In this document: piece by piece, positions 44,525 through 52,731 of the stretch | Layout: every line of letters begins with the position of its first letter | Numbering within the stretch: the stretch's first letter is position 1 | The notes under the pieces: model-generated | Told to the model about the DNA's origin: nothing | Seen by the model: only the letters and a program-made list of their open reading frames with translations | Databases searched by the model: none | From: Rossellomorea aquimaris | GTDB lineage: Bacteria; Bacillota; Bacilli; Bacillales; Bacillaceae_B | Length of the DNA: 64,000 nt | NCBI RefSeq assembly: GCF_001877785.1 | Contig: NZ_MINN01000139.1 | Span: 62,001 to 126,000 of the forward strand | Direction: 5' to 3' | Position numbers and translations under genes: made by a program

Positions 44525-46414
44525 CTATGCGAGTGAGTAATGGCCAAGCATCATGTTCTGGAATTCCCGTATCGTTTTCACGCTGTGGTAGAGGCTTTCC
44601 TTTTCCCTCGTTGACAGGGTGGAAAGTTGAACTGTATCGCCTTCCTTATTTCGCTTCAGCTCCATATAGATTTTCATCACTTCCTCGAATGCATCCTTTA
44701 ACTCTTCCCCAAAACCGGGGGTTATCGAGCCTTTCTTAACCAGGAACGCTATCTTCTCCAATGTGGACCCGTTCAGATTCCCATGCGAAAGATTCAGGAT
44801 TTGAAGGGCATGATGGAATGGGAATAGAATTTCTTTCTTCAGTGAAAATTCCTTGCGCTGCAACCCGAGCAGGGACCGGATCGATGAGTGCAGAACAGGA
44901 ACAGGCTTTGTCTTTTCGACCTGGGCCATCCTTGCCAGCAGGATCTTCGAGTTCATCAATTGCCGCTCCAGGGATTCCTCAAATGCCTTCTGAACTTCCC
45001 CATCACCGTCAATCACCCTGAAAGAAAAGAAGTTCTGCGCCTTCAACAAGGTTTCCTCGGATGACCGGACTGACCAGCGCCTGACTCTTTCTTCCCACTG
45101 GCCCAGGCTGCCTCTCCAGGCAGACTCGGAGCACATCATCCCCCCGTCACATCGCCTCAGCCCGGCTTTCTCCAGCTTAGCCGCCACCCGTTTAGAAAAT
45201 CTGGTGAAATAGGACTGGGATTCCGGGTCTTCTTTTTCATAAACCAGGAAATGATCCTGATCAGTCATCATGAACTGCTCTCGTCTTCCTGCAGAGCCCA
45301 TCACATAAAAGGCATAGCTGCAAGGATTCGAATATCCTTTTTCCAGCAGTTCCTCTTCTGTTTCTTTCAGCACCCTGCGATACAGCCTGTCGAGGAGACC
45401 TGACATGACATCCAAAATGTGAAATACCGGGGCGTGCGCCTTCCATAACTGATGGAAGATGGATTCGATGGCAGCATTTATTTTAACGAGAGGGAATGTC
45501 CGGTCTTCAAGCTTATGGGCACTCGTTAAAGCCCCAATATGATTAGCCTTCATCACATCGTAAAGGGTGACGATCCCGGCAAGCCTTCCATTTTCGGTGA
45601 CTGGCAGGTGCTTGATCGAATGGTCCAGCATCAACCCGAGCGCTTCGTATAGATATTCATCCTGATCAATCACGACCGGCCGTTCTGTCATCCCTTCCTT
45701 AACCTGCCCGGTAAGGGGGATGTTCCCCGCTATGTATCGGGTGACGATATCCCTTTCTGTCAGGATGCCGGCAACCCCGCTGTGATCAAGCACCACGACC
45801 GAACTGACCCGATATGCCCCCATGATATGCGCCGCTTCCTGAACTGTCGCATTACTGTCCACGGTCCTTACGTTATCAATCATGATTTCTTTCACTCTTT
45901 TTAAAATCGTCGAACGTTCCTGAAGCCCGTACGATACTCCAACCCTCTCGGATAGAGAGTAATAGATATCCTGAAGCCGCCTGGACGTTTCAGTCAACAA
46001 AAACCCCTGTAAATGCGGTTCTTTCCAGTATTCCTTCAATCCGCTGTAAGGGACGAGGCAAAGCATGCTGTCTTCTTTGGCCCTCACTTCCACAGACGCG
46101 TAGACCCCTTCATCGACTTCTTCTTTTTCCATAAAAGAATAGAGCGAGGAAAGACCGACGATACCGCCTCCCGATATGACCTCCAGCACTTCATCGTTAT
46201 CTTTTTTCACGACGACTTCTACTTCCCCTTCAATGACAAGGTAGAGCCCTGTACGATTTTCATTGCTTTTCAGGAGGGTCTGGTCCCTGCCTGTTTTCAC
46301 TTTTTTACATCGCGAAAAAAGGGAAAGAGCTGTACCGTGCTCCATCCCATTGAAGAAGGGATGAAGCAGTACAGCTTCTTTAAAGTTATGATCAGGACTT
46401 GAAGTTGACATCAT
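44525..46414 (-). CDS. cNMP-binding/CBS/nucleotidyltransferase (DUF294) protein
   Basis: 629 residues in the order: cyclic-nucleotide-binding domain (about 20-140, GLYLVIEGEVEVVVKK and GGGIVGLSSLY), CBS pair (about 175-290, VQEAAHIMGAYRVSSVVVLD and LLDHSIKHLPVTENGRLAGIVTLYDV), a DUF294 nucleotidyltransferase (about 340-500, VMGSAGRREQFMMTDQDHFLVYE, where GSxxRxExxxxxDxD is the NTase signature) and a DUF294 C-terminal helical domain. It probably transfers a nucleotidyl group under control of cyclic nucleotide and adenosine ligands. The start overlaps the symporter gene by 23 bp, so it likely regulates or is regulated with that transporter. Confidence 0.85.
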   Translation of the reverse strand: MMSTSSPDHNFKEAVLLHPFFNGMEHGTALSLFSRCKKVKTGRDQTLLKSNENRTGLYLVIEGEVEVVVKKDNDEVLEVISGGGIVGLSSLYSFMEKEEVDEGVYASVEVRAKEDSMLCLVPYSGLKEYWKEPHLQGFLLTETSRRLQDIYYSLSERVGVSYGLQERSTILKRVKEIMIDNVRTVDSNATVQEAAHIMGAYRVSSVVVLDHSGVAGILTERDIVTRYIAGNIPLTGQVKEGMTERPVVIDQDEYLYEALGLMLDHSIKHLPVTENGRLAGIVTLYDVMKANHIGALTSAHKLEDRTFPLVKINAAIESIFHQLWKAHAPVFHILDVMSGLLDRLYRRVLKETEEELLEKGYSNPCSYAFYVMGSAGRREQFMMTDQDHFLVYEKEDPESQSYFTRFSKRVAAKLEKAGLRRCDGGMMCSESAWRGSLGQWEERVRRWSVRSSEETLLKAQNFFSFRVIDGDGEVQKAFEESLERQLMNSKILLARMAQVEKTKPVPVLHSSIRSLLGLQRKEFSLKKEILFPFHHALQILNLSHGNLNGSTLEKIAFLVKKGSITPGFGEELKDAFEEVMKIYMELKRNKEGDTVQLSTLSTREKESLYHSVKTIREFQNMMLGHYSLA

Positions 46415-48059
46415 CGTCCACCCAAACGTCCCCGTTTTTGAAAGTCATTTGCTCAGGATAACGAAGGTTTGTCACTTCATCCTGGAATTTTTGATCAGGC
46501 GCCTTCGTCATCAAAGACACGACAATATTGGCAATGAATCCGGCTGCGGCGCCAAATACGCCTGCCCCGGTATCAATGATGCCGAACACATTGACTCCTG
46601 CCCTTGCCATGAAGATATACGTGAGCGTGACGCCCAGTCCGACTAGGAGTCCGGCAATGACCCCTTTTGCGTTCGAACGTTTCCACCAGACTCCGAGAAT
46701 GAGAGCCGGGAAGAAGGTGCCCGAGGCGAGCGCGAATGCCCATGCAACGATCTGGGTGATGACTCCCGGAGGATTCAAGGCCACAAGACCTGCTGCAAGT
46801 GTTGCGATGACGATCGTCCAGCGGGCTACGGCGAGACGGTTCTTCTCTGTCGCATTCGGTTTGAATACGCGGTAGTAGATATCATGTGCGAATGAAGACG
46901 ATATGGCAATCATCAATCCTCCGGCTGTCGATAATGCCGCTGCCATCGCACCCGCTGCGACGAGACCGATGACAAACACGCCCAGGTTTGCGATTTCAGG
47001 CGTCGCCATGACGACGATATCGTTCGAGATGACGATTTCCTTCCATTGAAGGATTCCGTCAGCATTCGCATCCGCTACCTGCAGCTTCCCTGTATCCACC
47101 CATGAAGCCGTCCAGGCAGGCAGTTCACTGATTTTACTCCCCGCGACCTTCGTCATTAAAATGAAGCGGGAGAACGCTGCGTAAGCAGGCGCCGACAGAT
47201 AAAGAAGTCCGATGAAAAGAAGTGCCCATGCCCCGGACCAGCGGGCCGCTTTCATCGTGGAAACCGTATAGAATCGGACAATGACGTGCGGAAGACCGGC
47301 CGTCCCGGCCATCAATGTAAACATAAGTGCGAGGAATTGCCACTTCGTCCCGTTCGTAAACGGTGCGAAGTATTCCGAGACCCCGAGCTCCCGGTCGAGC
47401 TCACCGATTTTCCCGACCAGTTCACCGTACGAAATCCAGGGAGCTGGATTCCCTGTGATCTGCAGGGACATGAAAATGATGGGGATCAAATAGGCAATGA
47501 TCAACACGATATATTGCGCAACCTGGGTCCATGTGATTCCTTTCATACCGCCGAATGCAGAATAAAAGGCGATCAGTACGACCCCGATCAGCGTTCCGAC
47601 TTTGGCGTCGATTTCAAAAAGGCGTCCTATGACGACCCCGGAACCCGAAAGTTGTCCGATTGAATAGGTGAAACTGATGATGATCGTACAGATGGCCGCA
47701 ATGACGCGGGCCGTATGACTGTTATAGCGGTCACCGATGAACTCAGGAACCGTATAGCGCCCGTATTTGCGGAGCTGCGGTGCCAGCAGGAAGGTCAGCA
47801 GTAAATAACCGCCTGTCCACCCCATGATATAGGCGAGGCCGTCATAACCGAGGATCATGACCGTACCGGCAAGCCCGATGAATGAAGCCGCACTCATCCA
47901 GTCCGCACCGATCGCCATCCCGTTGAAGACCGGCGGCACCCCGCGGCCGGCAACATAGAAGTCCGATGTCGCCTTCGCTTTATTGTATATCGCTATCCCG
48001 ATATATAATGCAAATGTTGCAAGGATAATAGCCGTTGACACGATAAACTGTGCATCCAT
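46392..48059 (-). CDS. Sodium:solute symporter (acetate/ActP-like)
   Basis: 555 residues, 13 predicted transmembrane helices, start MDAQFIVSTAIILATFALYIGIAIYNKAKATSDFYVAGRGVPPVFNGMAIGADWMSAASFIG. It contains the SSS signature region SAFGGMKGITWTQVAQYIVLI and AGAMAAALSTAGGLMIAISSSF. The long extracellular loop with KLQVADANADGILQWKE is characteristic of the VC_2705 subfamily found with DUF4212 partners. It imports a small carboxylate (acetate or similar) with Na+. Start ATG 48059 follows AAAAGGGGG. First two genes of the operon are this and the DUF4212 subunit. Confidence 0.9.
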   Translation of the reverse strand: MDAQFIVSTAIILATFALYIGIAIYNKAKATSDFYVAGRGVPPVFNGMAIGADWMSAASFIGLAGTVMILGYDGLAYIMGWTGGYLLLTFLLAPQLRKYGRYTVPEFIGDRYNSHTARVIAAICTIIISFTYSIGQLSGSGVVIGRLFEIDAKVGTLIGVVLIAFYSAFGGMKGITWTQVAQYIVLIIAYLIPIIFMSLQITGNPAPWISYGELVGKIGELDRELGVSEYFAPFTNGTKWQFLALMFTLMAGTAGLPHVIVRFYTVSTMKAARWSGAWALLFIGLLYLSAPAYAAFSRFILMTKVAGSKISELPAWTASWVDTGKLQVADANADGILQWKEIVISNDIVVMATPEIANLGVFVIGLVAAGAMAAALSTAGGLMIAISSSFAHDIYYRVFKPNATEKNRLAVARWTIVIATLAAGLVALNPPGVITQIVAWAFALASGTFFPALILGVWWKRSNAKGVIAGLLVGLGVTLTYIFMARAGVNVFGIIDTGAGVFGAAAGFIANIVVSLMTKAPDQKFQDEVTNLRYPEQMTFKNGDVWVDDDVNFKS

Positions 48060-48209
48060 TAACCGATTTCCCCCTTTTGTCTGCTGTTCTTTCTCTAAAG
48101 CCCTGAATCGTATTTAAGCAGGCTTAAGCCCGGCCGTTTCTTCGTTCGTCACGGCTGGTCCGTTATACCGCTTCTTATATTCCAGAGCTATTTTTTCTAT
48201 AAATGAAGA

Positions 48210-48512
48210 TCAATGATCAAGCGTCTTTCCGTAACTCACCTGTTCATTCTTGCTTTCATCGATTCCATATTTACGGTCGATGCGGTCGGAGACGATGGCA
48301 TTCACATAAAGAAGGATGATAAAGATCAATATCGAGCCTTGTGCCCCCATGAAATAGTGGAACGGAAACCCGTTGATAGAGAAAGATGATAGACTTTCCG
48401 CGAAGAATACCATGACAAACGAACTGATGAACCAAATGACAAGGTATAAGGCCATATAACGGTTTTTCTCTTTGAAATACTGATCGGCTTTCGCACGGTC
48501 AATCTTCTTCAT
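48210..48512 (-). CDS. DUF4212 small symporter subunit
   Basis: 100 residues, start ATG 48512 behind AAAAGGGGG (the longer open frame is discarded because it runs through the MITE-like repeat). A polar N-terminus (KKIDRAKADQYFKEKNR) is followed by two membrane helices: YMALYLVIWFISSFVMVFFAESL and FHYFMGAQGSILIFIILLYVNAIVSDR. This is the sodium/substrate symporter small subunit that always precedes a large subunit like the one downstream. Required for the transporter complex in the inner membrane. Confidence 0.85.
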   Translation of the reverse strand: MKKIDRAKADQYFKEKNRYMALYLVIWFISSFVMVFFAESLSSFSINGFPFHYFMGAQGSILIFIILLYVNAIVSDRIDRKYGIDESKNEQVSYGKTLDH

Positions 48513-48533
48513 AAAAATCCCCCTTTTATCTAG

Positions 48534-48637
48534 GCTCTTTTCGTAAACTTTGAGCCTTCCATACTGGAACATACCGGATCTTGGGTATTTTTGTTGGTTA
48601 AAACCAAACTTCATTGAATATCGATTCCGAAAAGAGC
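48534..48637. repeat. MITE-like repeat, copy C
   Basis: 104 bp with terminal GCTCTTTTCG/CGAAAAGAGC, same as copy B at 21593-21697. It lies just upstream of the DUF4212 start; no target duplication is obvious. Confidence 0.75.
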
Positions 48638-48703
48638 TCGTGTCCCCATCCAAATAAAATATAGTGTGTTGTACGCAAATCAACATTTTTTAGATAGCAG
48701 TCT

Positions 48704-48886
48704 TTATCTAAGACTGAAGATGAACTTGACTGTTTCAAAAAACGGCATTGGAACCAGTGCGATCTGAACAATAAAATATACAAACATGGATAAGAACGGC
48801 AGGACTAAAAATACAGCCCTCTTTTTCTTTATGGCAAACACGATGCTGGCTCCCGTGACCAGGAGTAACGCGATGAAGAAAAGCAA
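48704..48886 (-). CDS. Small two-helix membrane protein
   Basis: 60 residues from TTG 48886 behind AGGAGGTGAAAG, a nearly ideal ribosome binding site. Two hydrophobic helices (LFFIALLLVTGASIVFAI and AVFLVLPFLSMFVYFIVQIALV) joined by KKKR. Family not recognised. It lies upstream of the DUF4212/symporter genes on the same strand, but copy C of the repeat separates them. Function unknown; its ribosome site makes it likely a real gene. Confidence 0.6.
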   Translation of the reverse strand: MLFFIALLLVTGASIVFAIKKKRAVFLVLPFLSMFVYFIVQIALVPMPFFETVKFIFSLR

Positions 48887-49150
48887 ACTTTCACCTCCTG
48901 TTATGTAACCGCTGTCATAATTATTAAACTTTTCTGAAATTTATTCGTGCCCTCATTATCTTTTATGTGGAAAAGCTTTTTCAATAACAAAATTCCGACA
49001 AAGCCAACATTGCCGGATGACAATATTTTATAAATATAAGGATTTTCTCTATAATCATGCAGTAATTGGTCAGCTACGGGATTCCGATATTCTAGTAACA
49101 TAATATAAGTGTGTCGAATACAGTCGAAACTTTTTTCATAAACGCAAAAA

Positions 49151-49175
49151 ACCGACCGGTGTCATACCGGTCGGT
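49151..49175 (-). terminator. spoIIQ terminator
   Basis: ACCGACCGGT/ACCGGTCGGT perfect 10-bp stem around GTCAT, followed on the minus strand by TTTTTTGCG. Confidence 0.9.
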
Positions 49176-49182
49176 CCGTTTA

Positions 49183-50109
49183 TTATTCTTGGTCTTCTTG
49201 AGTTGTATCAGCGTTTGATTCAGCGTCTTCATCCTGTGCATCTGCATTGGACTCGGCATCGCCTGCGTCTTTCTGCTCAGCATCGGATGGGTTTGCTTCC
49301 TGATTTTCTTCAGCAGCTTCACCTTCAGCGCCTTCTTCTGGCTTCGCTTCATCTTGTGCAGCAGCGTCTTCTTTCACTGCATCTTCCTGAGCGGCTTCGG
49401 CTTCAGGCTGATCGCCGGAAACCTTCTGCTCATCAAGCTTTGCTTCTTGAAGGGTGGCAAGAGACTTGTTGAAATAGTTGATTGGATTGACTGCTACACT
49501 GTCTTTGCGGATTTCAAAGTGTACGTGTACACCCGCATCCTCATTGAATAAAGATTTTCCTGCTTTTGCAATCGCTTGACCTTGATCCACGACATCCCCG
49601 ACAGCTACTTCAAAATCCTTGACTGATTGGTAACGAGTGACGATACCCTTGCTGTGTTCGATTTCGATTGTGTTGCCCAGTAATGAATCTTCCTGAACCT
49701 TTGTGACAGTTCCACTCATGGCAGCCAGTACGTCGAATTCTTTCCCATCCTTCGAGATATCGATCCCTTGGTTCGGATAGTACATATTGCCGTACACGAC
49801 TAAAGCGGCTTCCTGTTCTTCGGCAGAAGCTTCAGCATCGTAGAAGTTTTTTTCGATGACTGTGTCTTCCGGACTTGAAACAGGCATTACGAAGTTTTCC
49901 AGTGAACGATTGACTTCTTCTGCAGGCTGATTGAACTCGTTATCAGTAGGAACATCATAGCTGTAATCCTTTTCGTTCGCATCATTTCCTGCCTGGTACC
50001 ACAGAATTCCTGTGATAATGACTGCTGCACTTGCCAGATAGATTGCTGGGTATGCCCAACGTCTTTTCAAAAATTTTGGAGAAGTGTATTTCTTTTCTTC
50101 CTCTCTCAT
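49183..50109 (-). CDS. spoIIQ: Engulfment protein SpoIIQ
   Basis: 308 residues. A short cytoplasmic N-terminus, one membrane helix (about 20-40, YPAIYLASAAVIITGILWY) and a forespore-side LytM/M23 domain (about 95-225, NMYYPNQGIDISKDGKEFDVLAAMSGTV to HVHFEIRKDSVAVNPINYF). The first zinc ligand histidine expected before GID is absent, as in other inactive SpoIIQ proteins, whereas HVHFE is kept. The C-terminal tail (about 235-308) is a long Ala/Asp/Glu-rich stretch. SpoIIQ binds SpoIIIAH across the engulfing membranes. Start ATG 50109 is set by GAGGTG 6 nt upstream; frames beginning further up overlap the promoter. Confidence 0.93.
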   Translation of the reverse strand: MREEEKKYTSPKFLKRRWAYPAIYLASAAVIITGILWYQAGNDANEKDYSYDVPTDNEFNQPAEEVNRSLENFVMPVSSPEDTVIEKNFYDAEASAEEQEAALVVYGNMYYPNQGIDISKDGKEFDVLAAMSGTVTKVQEDSLLGNTIEIEHSKGIVTRYQSVKDFEVAVGDVVDQGQAIAKAGKSLFNEDAGVHVHFEIRKDSVAVNPINYFNKSLATLQEAKLDEQKVSGDQPEAEAAQEDAVKEDAAAQDEAKPEEGAEGEAAEENQEANPSDAEQKDAGDAESNADAQDEDAESNADTTQEDQE

Positions 50110-50127
50110 TTTCATCACCTCAGCAAT

Positions 50128-50157
50128 CATTCTGAACAGAATTCTGAAAATATATAC
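50128..50157 (-). promoter_or_regulatory. Candidate sigma-F promoter of spoIIQ
   Basis: On the minus strand GTATA (-35, 50157-50153), a 15-bp spacer and GTTCAGAATG (-10, 50137-50128) fit the sigma-F consensus GYATA-N15-GGNNANAHTR at all but one position. spoIIQ is a sigma-F gene in B. subtilis. The start codon at 50109 leaves a very short leader. Confidence 0.7.
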
Positions 50158-50342
50158 TCATGTCCAAAAAAATTTTTAATTCTTATCTTTCGACAAAGTG
50201 AAATGAATTATGTACAGAATCTCAAAATTTTTTCAGGAATCTTCATAGAACTGCAATATTTAGCCGTCGGGTGAACCGTTTTCACATGATACAATGAGGA
50301 AGTATTTTTTACAATTAACGTAAATTGAAAGGACGATAGACT

Positions 50343-50774
50343 GTGAAAACACTGCTAAAATACGCCCTTACAGCTGCGCCTTTTCTATATATGATGCTGG
50401 TGTGGGTCATGTCCAGCAATCCCGATGACGCGGTCATCCGCTTTCCTGACAGCGGATGGGACCGGATTATCAAGGAATCACTCCACCTGATCGAATTTGC
50501 GATCCTGTACGGTTTGTTCGTACTCGCACTGCTCGTGCACGGCATGCTCGGCTATACCATAAACTTCACTGTTGCATTAATCGCAATCTTTTACGGTTTT
50601 GTCGACGAAATCCATCAATCATTCGTTCCTTACAGGTCGGCGACAATGATTGATGCCGCAAAGGACCTGATCGGAGTGACCGCCCTGTTCTGGATCGTGA
50701 ACCGGACGTACTTCAGGAATTCGGGGCATGGTCTGACGAGATATATGAAGAGGGTTGAAGGATATTTTAATTAA
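50343..50774 (+). CDS. VanZ-family membrane protein (YwnJ-like)
   Basis: 143 residues, start GTG 50343. Three to four membrane helices. The VanZ motif is present as DKILHFxxY-type sequence, here DRIIKESLHLIEFAILYGLF, then FYGFVDEIHQSFVPYRSATMIDAAKDLIGV. VanZ proteins are linked to teicoplanin tolerance and envelope stress, and the exact role is unknown. Its place next to spoIIQ matches ywnJ in B. subtilis. Divergent from spoIIQ. Confidence 0.8.
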   Translation: MKTLLKYALTAAPFLYMMLVWVMSSNPDDAVIRFPDSGWDRIIKESLHLIEFAILYGLFVLALLVHGMLGYTINFTVALIAIFYGFVDEIHQSFVPYRSATMIDAAKDLIGVTALFWIVNRTYFRNSGHGLTRYMKRVEGYFN

Positions 50775-50817
50775 AAAAGATGGATCCCCCCGGGGTGGGG
50801 GAATCCATCTTTTTTTG
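50773..50817 (+). terminator. Rho-independent terminator of the VanZ gene
   Basis: AAAAAAGATGGAT (50773-50785) pairs with ATCCATCTTTTTT (50803-50815), extended by CCCCC/GGGGG inside. Confidence 0.93.
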
Positions 50818-50841
50818 GTTTTGGCTGGTTTGTTGGGGCGT

Positions 50842-51152
50842 GTACCTGGTACAGGAGAGCTTGATTGTACCTGGTACACGGACGTTTGATTGTACCTGGT
50901 ACAATTCCGCGTTTGTGTACCTGGTACATGGGGTTTGCTTTGTACCTGGTACACAGCCTGTTGATCGAGCCAGGCTCAGAACCCTTGATTTGAGCCTGGC
51001 TCAAAGCCGCTGAAATGAGCCTGGCTCAATTTGCCCGTTCGGTGCCAGGCTCAATGCCCCTGCTCGGTGCCTGGCACAATCCCGGCCATTTGTTCCTGGC
51101 ACAAATCAGGCATCCTGTGCCAGGAACAAAACCGTCAATTTGTACCTGGCAC
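50842..51152. repeat. 25-bp-period palindrome array 3 (13 units)
   Basis: Thirteen units at exactly 25-bp steps from 50842 to 51142. Five are GTACCTGGTAC, three GAGCCWGGCTC, then GTGCCAGGCTC, GTGCCTGGCAC, GTTCCTGGCAC, GTGCCAGGAAC and GTACCTGGCAC. Units 51092 and 51117 are exact reverse complements. The array fills the convergent gap between the VanZ gene and spoIID. Confidence 0.93.
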
Positions 51153-51187
51153 CACGAATTCAACTCCAGAACGCCCCGTCATCACCC

Positions 51188-52201
51188 CTACCGCTGCGCC
51201 GTCACTTTCTGCAGCAGCTTCTCCGATGTCGTGATCTTCACTCCCTTATAATAGTGGGTCACGATCTCTTTATAGTTCTTCCCTTCCTTCGCCATGCCGT
51301 TGGCGCCGTACTGGCTCATGCCGACCCCGTGGCCGTAGCCTTTGGTCGAGATGACGATATGGCTGTCTTTCAGGTACCAGGAGAAGTCGGAGGATTTAAG
51401 GCCGAGCTTATCTCTTATTTCGCGTCCGGTGAATGACGTTCCGTTGATATCGACATTGGCGACCCGTTTCCCTTTTGTACGCGAGGTGATCGTGCCGACC
51501 GATCCGTCCTTCGGAAGTTTTACACCGAGCTTTTGCTCAAACTCGGTGATTGGAATGATTTTTTGATCGGTGAACTTTGGAGACTTCTCATCCCAGGGGC
51601 TTTTCACGCTCCTGAGGTATGGGATTTCATTTTGCCAGTAGGCTTCTGAGTTTTCCGTGTATCCGTTGCTTGTTGAGAAGAAGGCCGCGGTGATCGGCTT
51701 CCCGTTATATGTGAGTACCTGGCCCTTTGTTTCGAGGACCGCTTCCGATATCTTTTCCAGCTTCCATTCTGCATCCGCCCCCCAAAGGCTTGCAAGTTCG
51801 GATGGATTTTTGAAAACTTGATCGTTGATCGTATCGGTGACATCCGCTCCTTTAGGAAGGGACGTATCTTCCGTCATCATTTTATTTACGATGAATGTCC
51901 TTGCTGCAAGCGCCTGTGCTTTCAGTGCTTCCTTTTCAAAATCTGCAGGCATTTCACCAGCAAGCACCCCTACTACATACTGCTCAAGCGGCAGCTTTTC
52001 GATCACTTCCTTGCCCGAGCGGTATACCGCCACTTCGACTGAATCTGCGAGCTCACCGATTCCGGGGCCGGCCTCCAGTTTTTCATTCAGGTTGGTCTTT
52101 TCTTTGTCCGATGAAAACGGAAGCACAAGCAGAGTGGGTACGATAAAGATGATGCAAATGAAGATTGAGAAGACGATCAGTACTGGTTTTAAATGCGTCA
52201 T
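51188..52201 (-). CDS. spoIID: Stage II sporulation protein D
   Basis: Lytic transglycosylase of 337 residues. An N-terminal membrane anchor (about 5-28, PVLIVFSIFICIIFIVPTLLVL) is followed by the SpoIID/LytB domain (VAVYRSGKEVIEKLPLEQYVVGVLAGEMPADFEKEALKAQALAARTF, where E of AGEMPA is the catalytic acid; and GYGHGVGMSQYGANGMA). It degrades peptidoglycan glycan chains during engulfment with SpoIIP and SpoIIM. Start ATG 52201 (MTHLKP) follows TTGGAGGCAGC; the longer frame to 52258 is discarded. Confidence 0.95.
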   Translation of the reverse strand: MTHLKPVLIVFSIFICIIFIVPTLLVLPFSSDKEKTNLNEKLEAGPGIGELADSVEVAVYRSGKEVIEKLPLEQYVVGVLAGEMPADFEKEALKAQALAARTFIVNKMMTEDTSLPKGADVTDTINDQVFKNPSELASLWGADAEWKLEKISEAVLETKGQVLTYNGKPITAAFFSTSNGYTENSEAYWQNEIPYLRSVKSPWDEKSPKFTDQKIIPITEFEQKLGVKLPKDGSVGTITSRTKGKRVANVDINGTSFTGREIRDKLGLKSSDFSWYLKDSHIVISTKGYGHGVGMSQYGANGMAKEGKNYKEIVTHYYKGVKITTSEKLLQKVTAQR

Positions 52202-52267
52202 GTTCGCTGCCTCCAATGAAATATTAAATAGGAGAATGCCCTTTGCACACTTCTCCATTCCTTTTCA

Positions 52268-52296
52268 TATGTATGGTAGTGGACAAGCTTTTATGA
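52268..52296 (-). promoter_or_regulatory. Candidate sigma-E promoter of spoIID
   Basis: On the minus strand TCATA (52296-52292) and CATACATA (52275-52268), 16 bp apart, resemble the sigma-E -35 (ATA) and -10 (CATACANT) elements. spoIID is a sigma-E gene in B. subtilis. Confidence 0.5.
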
Positions 52297-52506
52297 TTGA
52301 AAATTGTTTTGACGGGATGGACATTTATTCAGAGATGACTGACACGAGTGTTGAACTATAAACGGAGCAAATCGCTTTAAAAATAAGGCATAACTGAGTT
52401 AATCCGGGCTGAATATTGGTTAAAAGTCGGTGAAAGTTGCCTGTAACCAGCGAAAACGTAGATATTTAGGTTTCCAACCCTTTTATAAACAAGTCCCTAA
52501 CCCATA

Positions 52507-52599
52507 TATTATCAAAAACAACGCTTTTATTATCAAAAATCCACATATATTATCAAAAACAGGCGGTTTATTATCAAAAATCCCATTATATTATCAAAA
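52507..52599. repeat. TATTATCAAAA array A (5 units)
   Basis: TATTATCAAAA at 52507, 52528, 52548, 52569 and 52589 (steps 21, 20, 21, 20). Odd units are preceded by ATA and followed by AC; even units by TTT and AT. The spacers differ. The array lies between spoIID and murA, near the murA terminator. Confidence 0.88.
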
Positions 52600-52673
52600 C
52601 ACTATTTTGTTCTGGAACGGGTCCCGGTGTTAGCTACAAACCTACATCCCCACCCCATCCAAGTCCAAACAAT

Positions 52674-52714
52674 AAAAAAAGGCAAGCTCCTCAACCCGGA
52701 AAGCTTACCTTTTC
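52674..52714 (-). terminator. murA terminator
   Basis: On the minus strand AAAAGGTAAGCT pairs with AGCTTGCCTTTT (one mismatch) around a loop of about 13 nt, followed by a T-run. Confidence 0.75.
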
Positions 52715-52731
52715 TATCTATACGATTACGA

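Noticed and set aside
48901-49101. Minus-strand ORF of 66 codons
   Set aside because: No ribosome binding site upstream of its ATG and no recognisable pattern; the region is AT-rich spacer after spoIIQ.
50842-51152. CRISPR array
   Set aside because: The regular 25-bp spacing suggested it, but the repeated part is only an 11-bp palindrome whose sequence changes along the array, spacers are 14 nt, and there are no cas genes.
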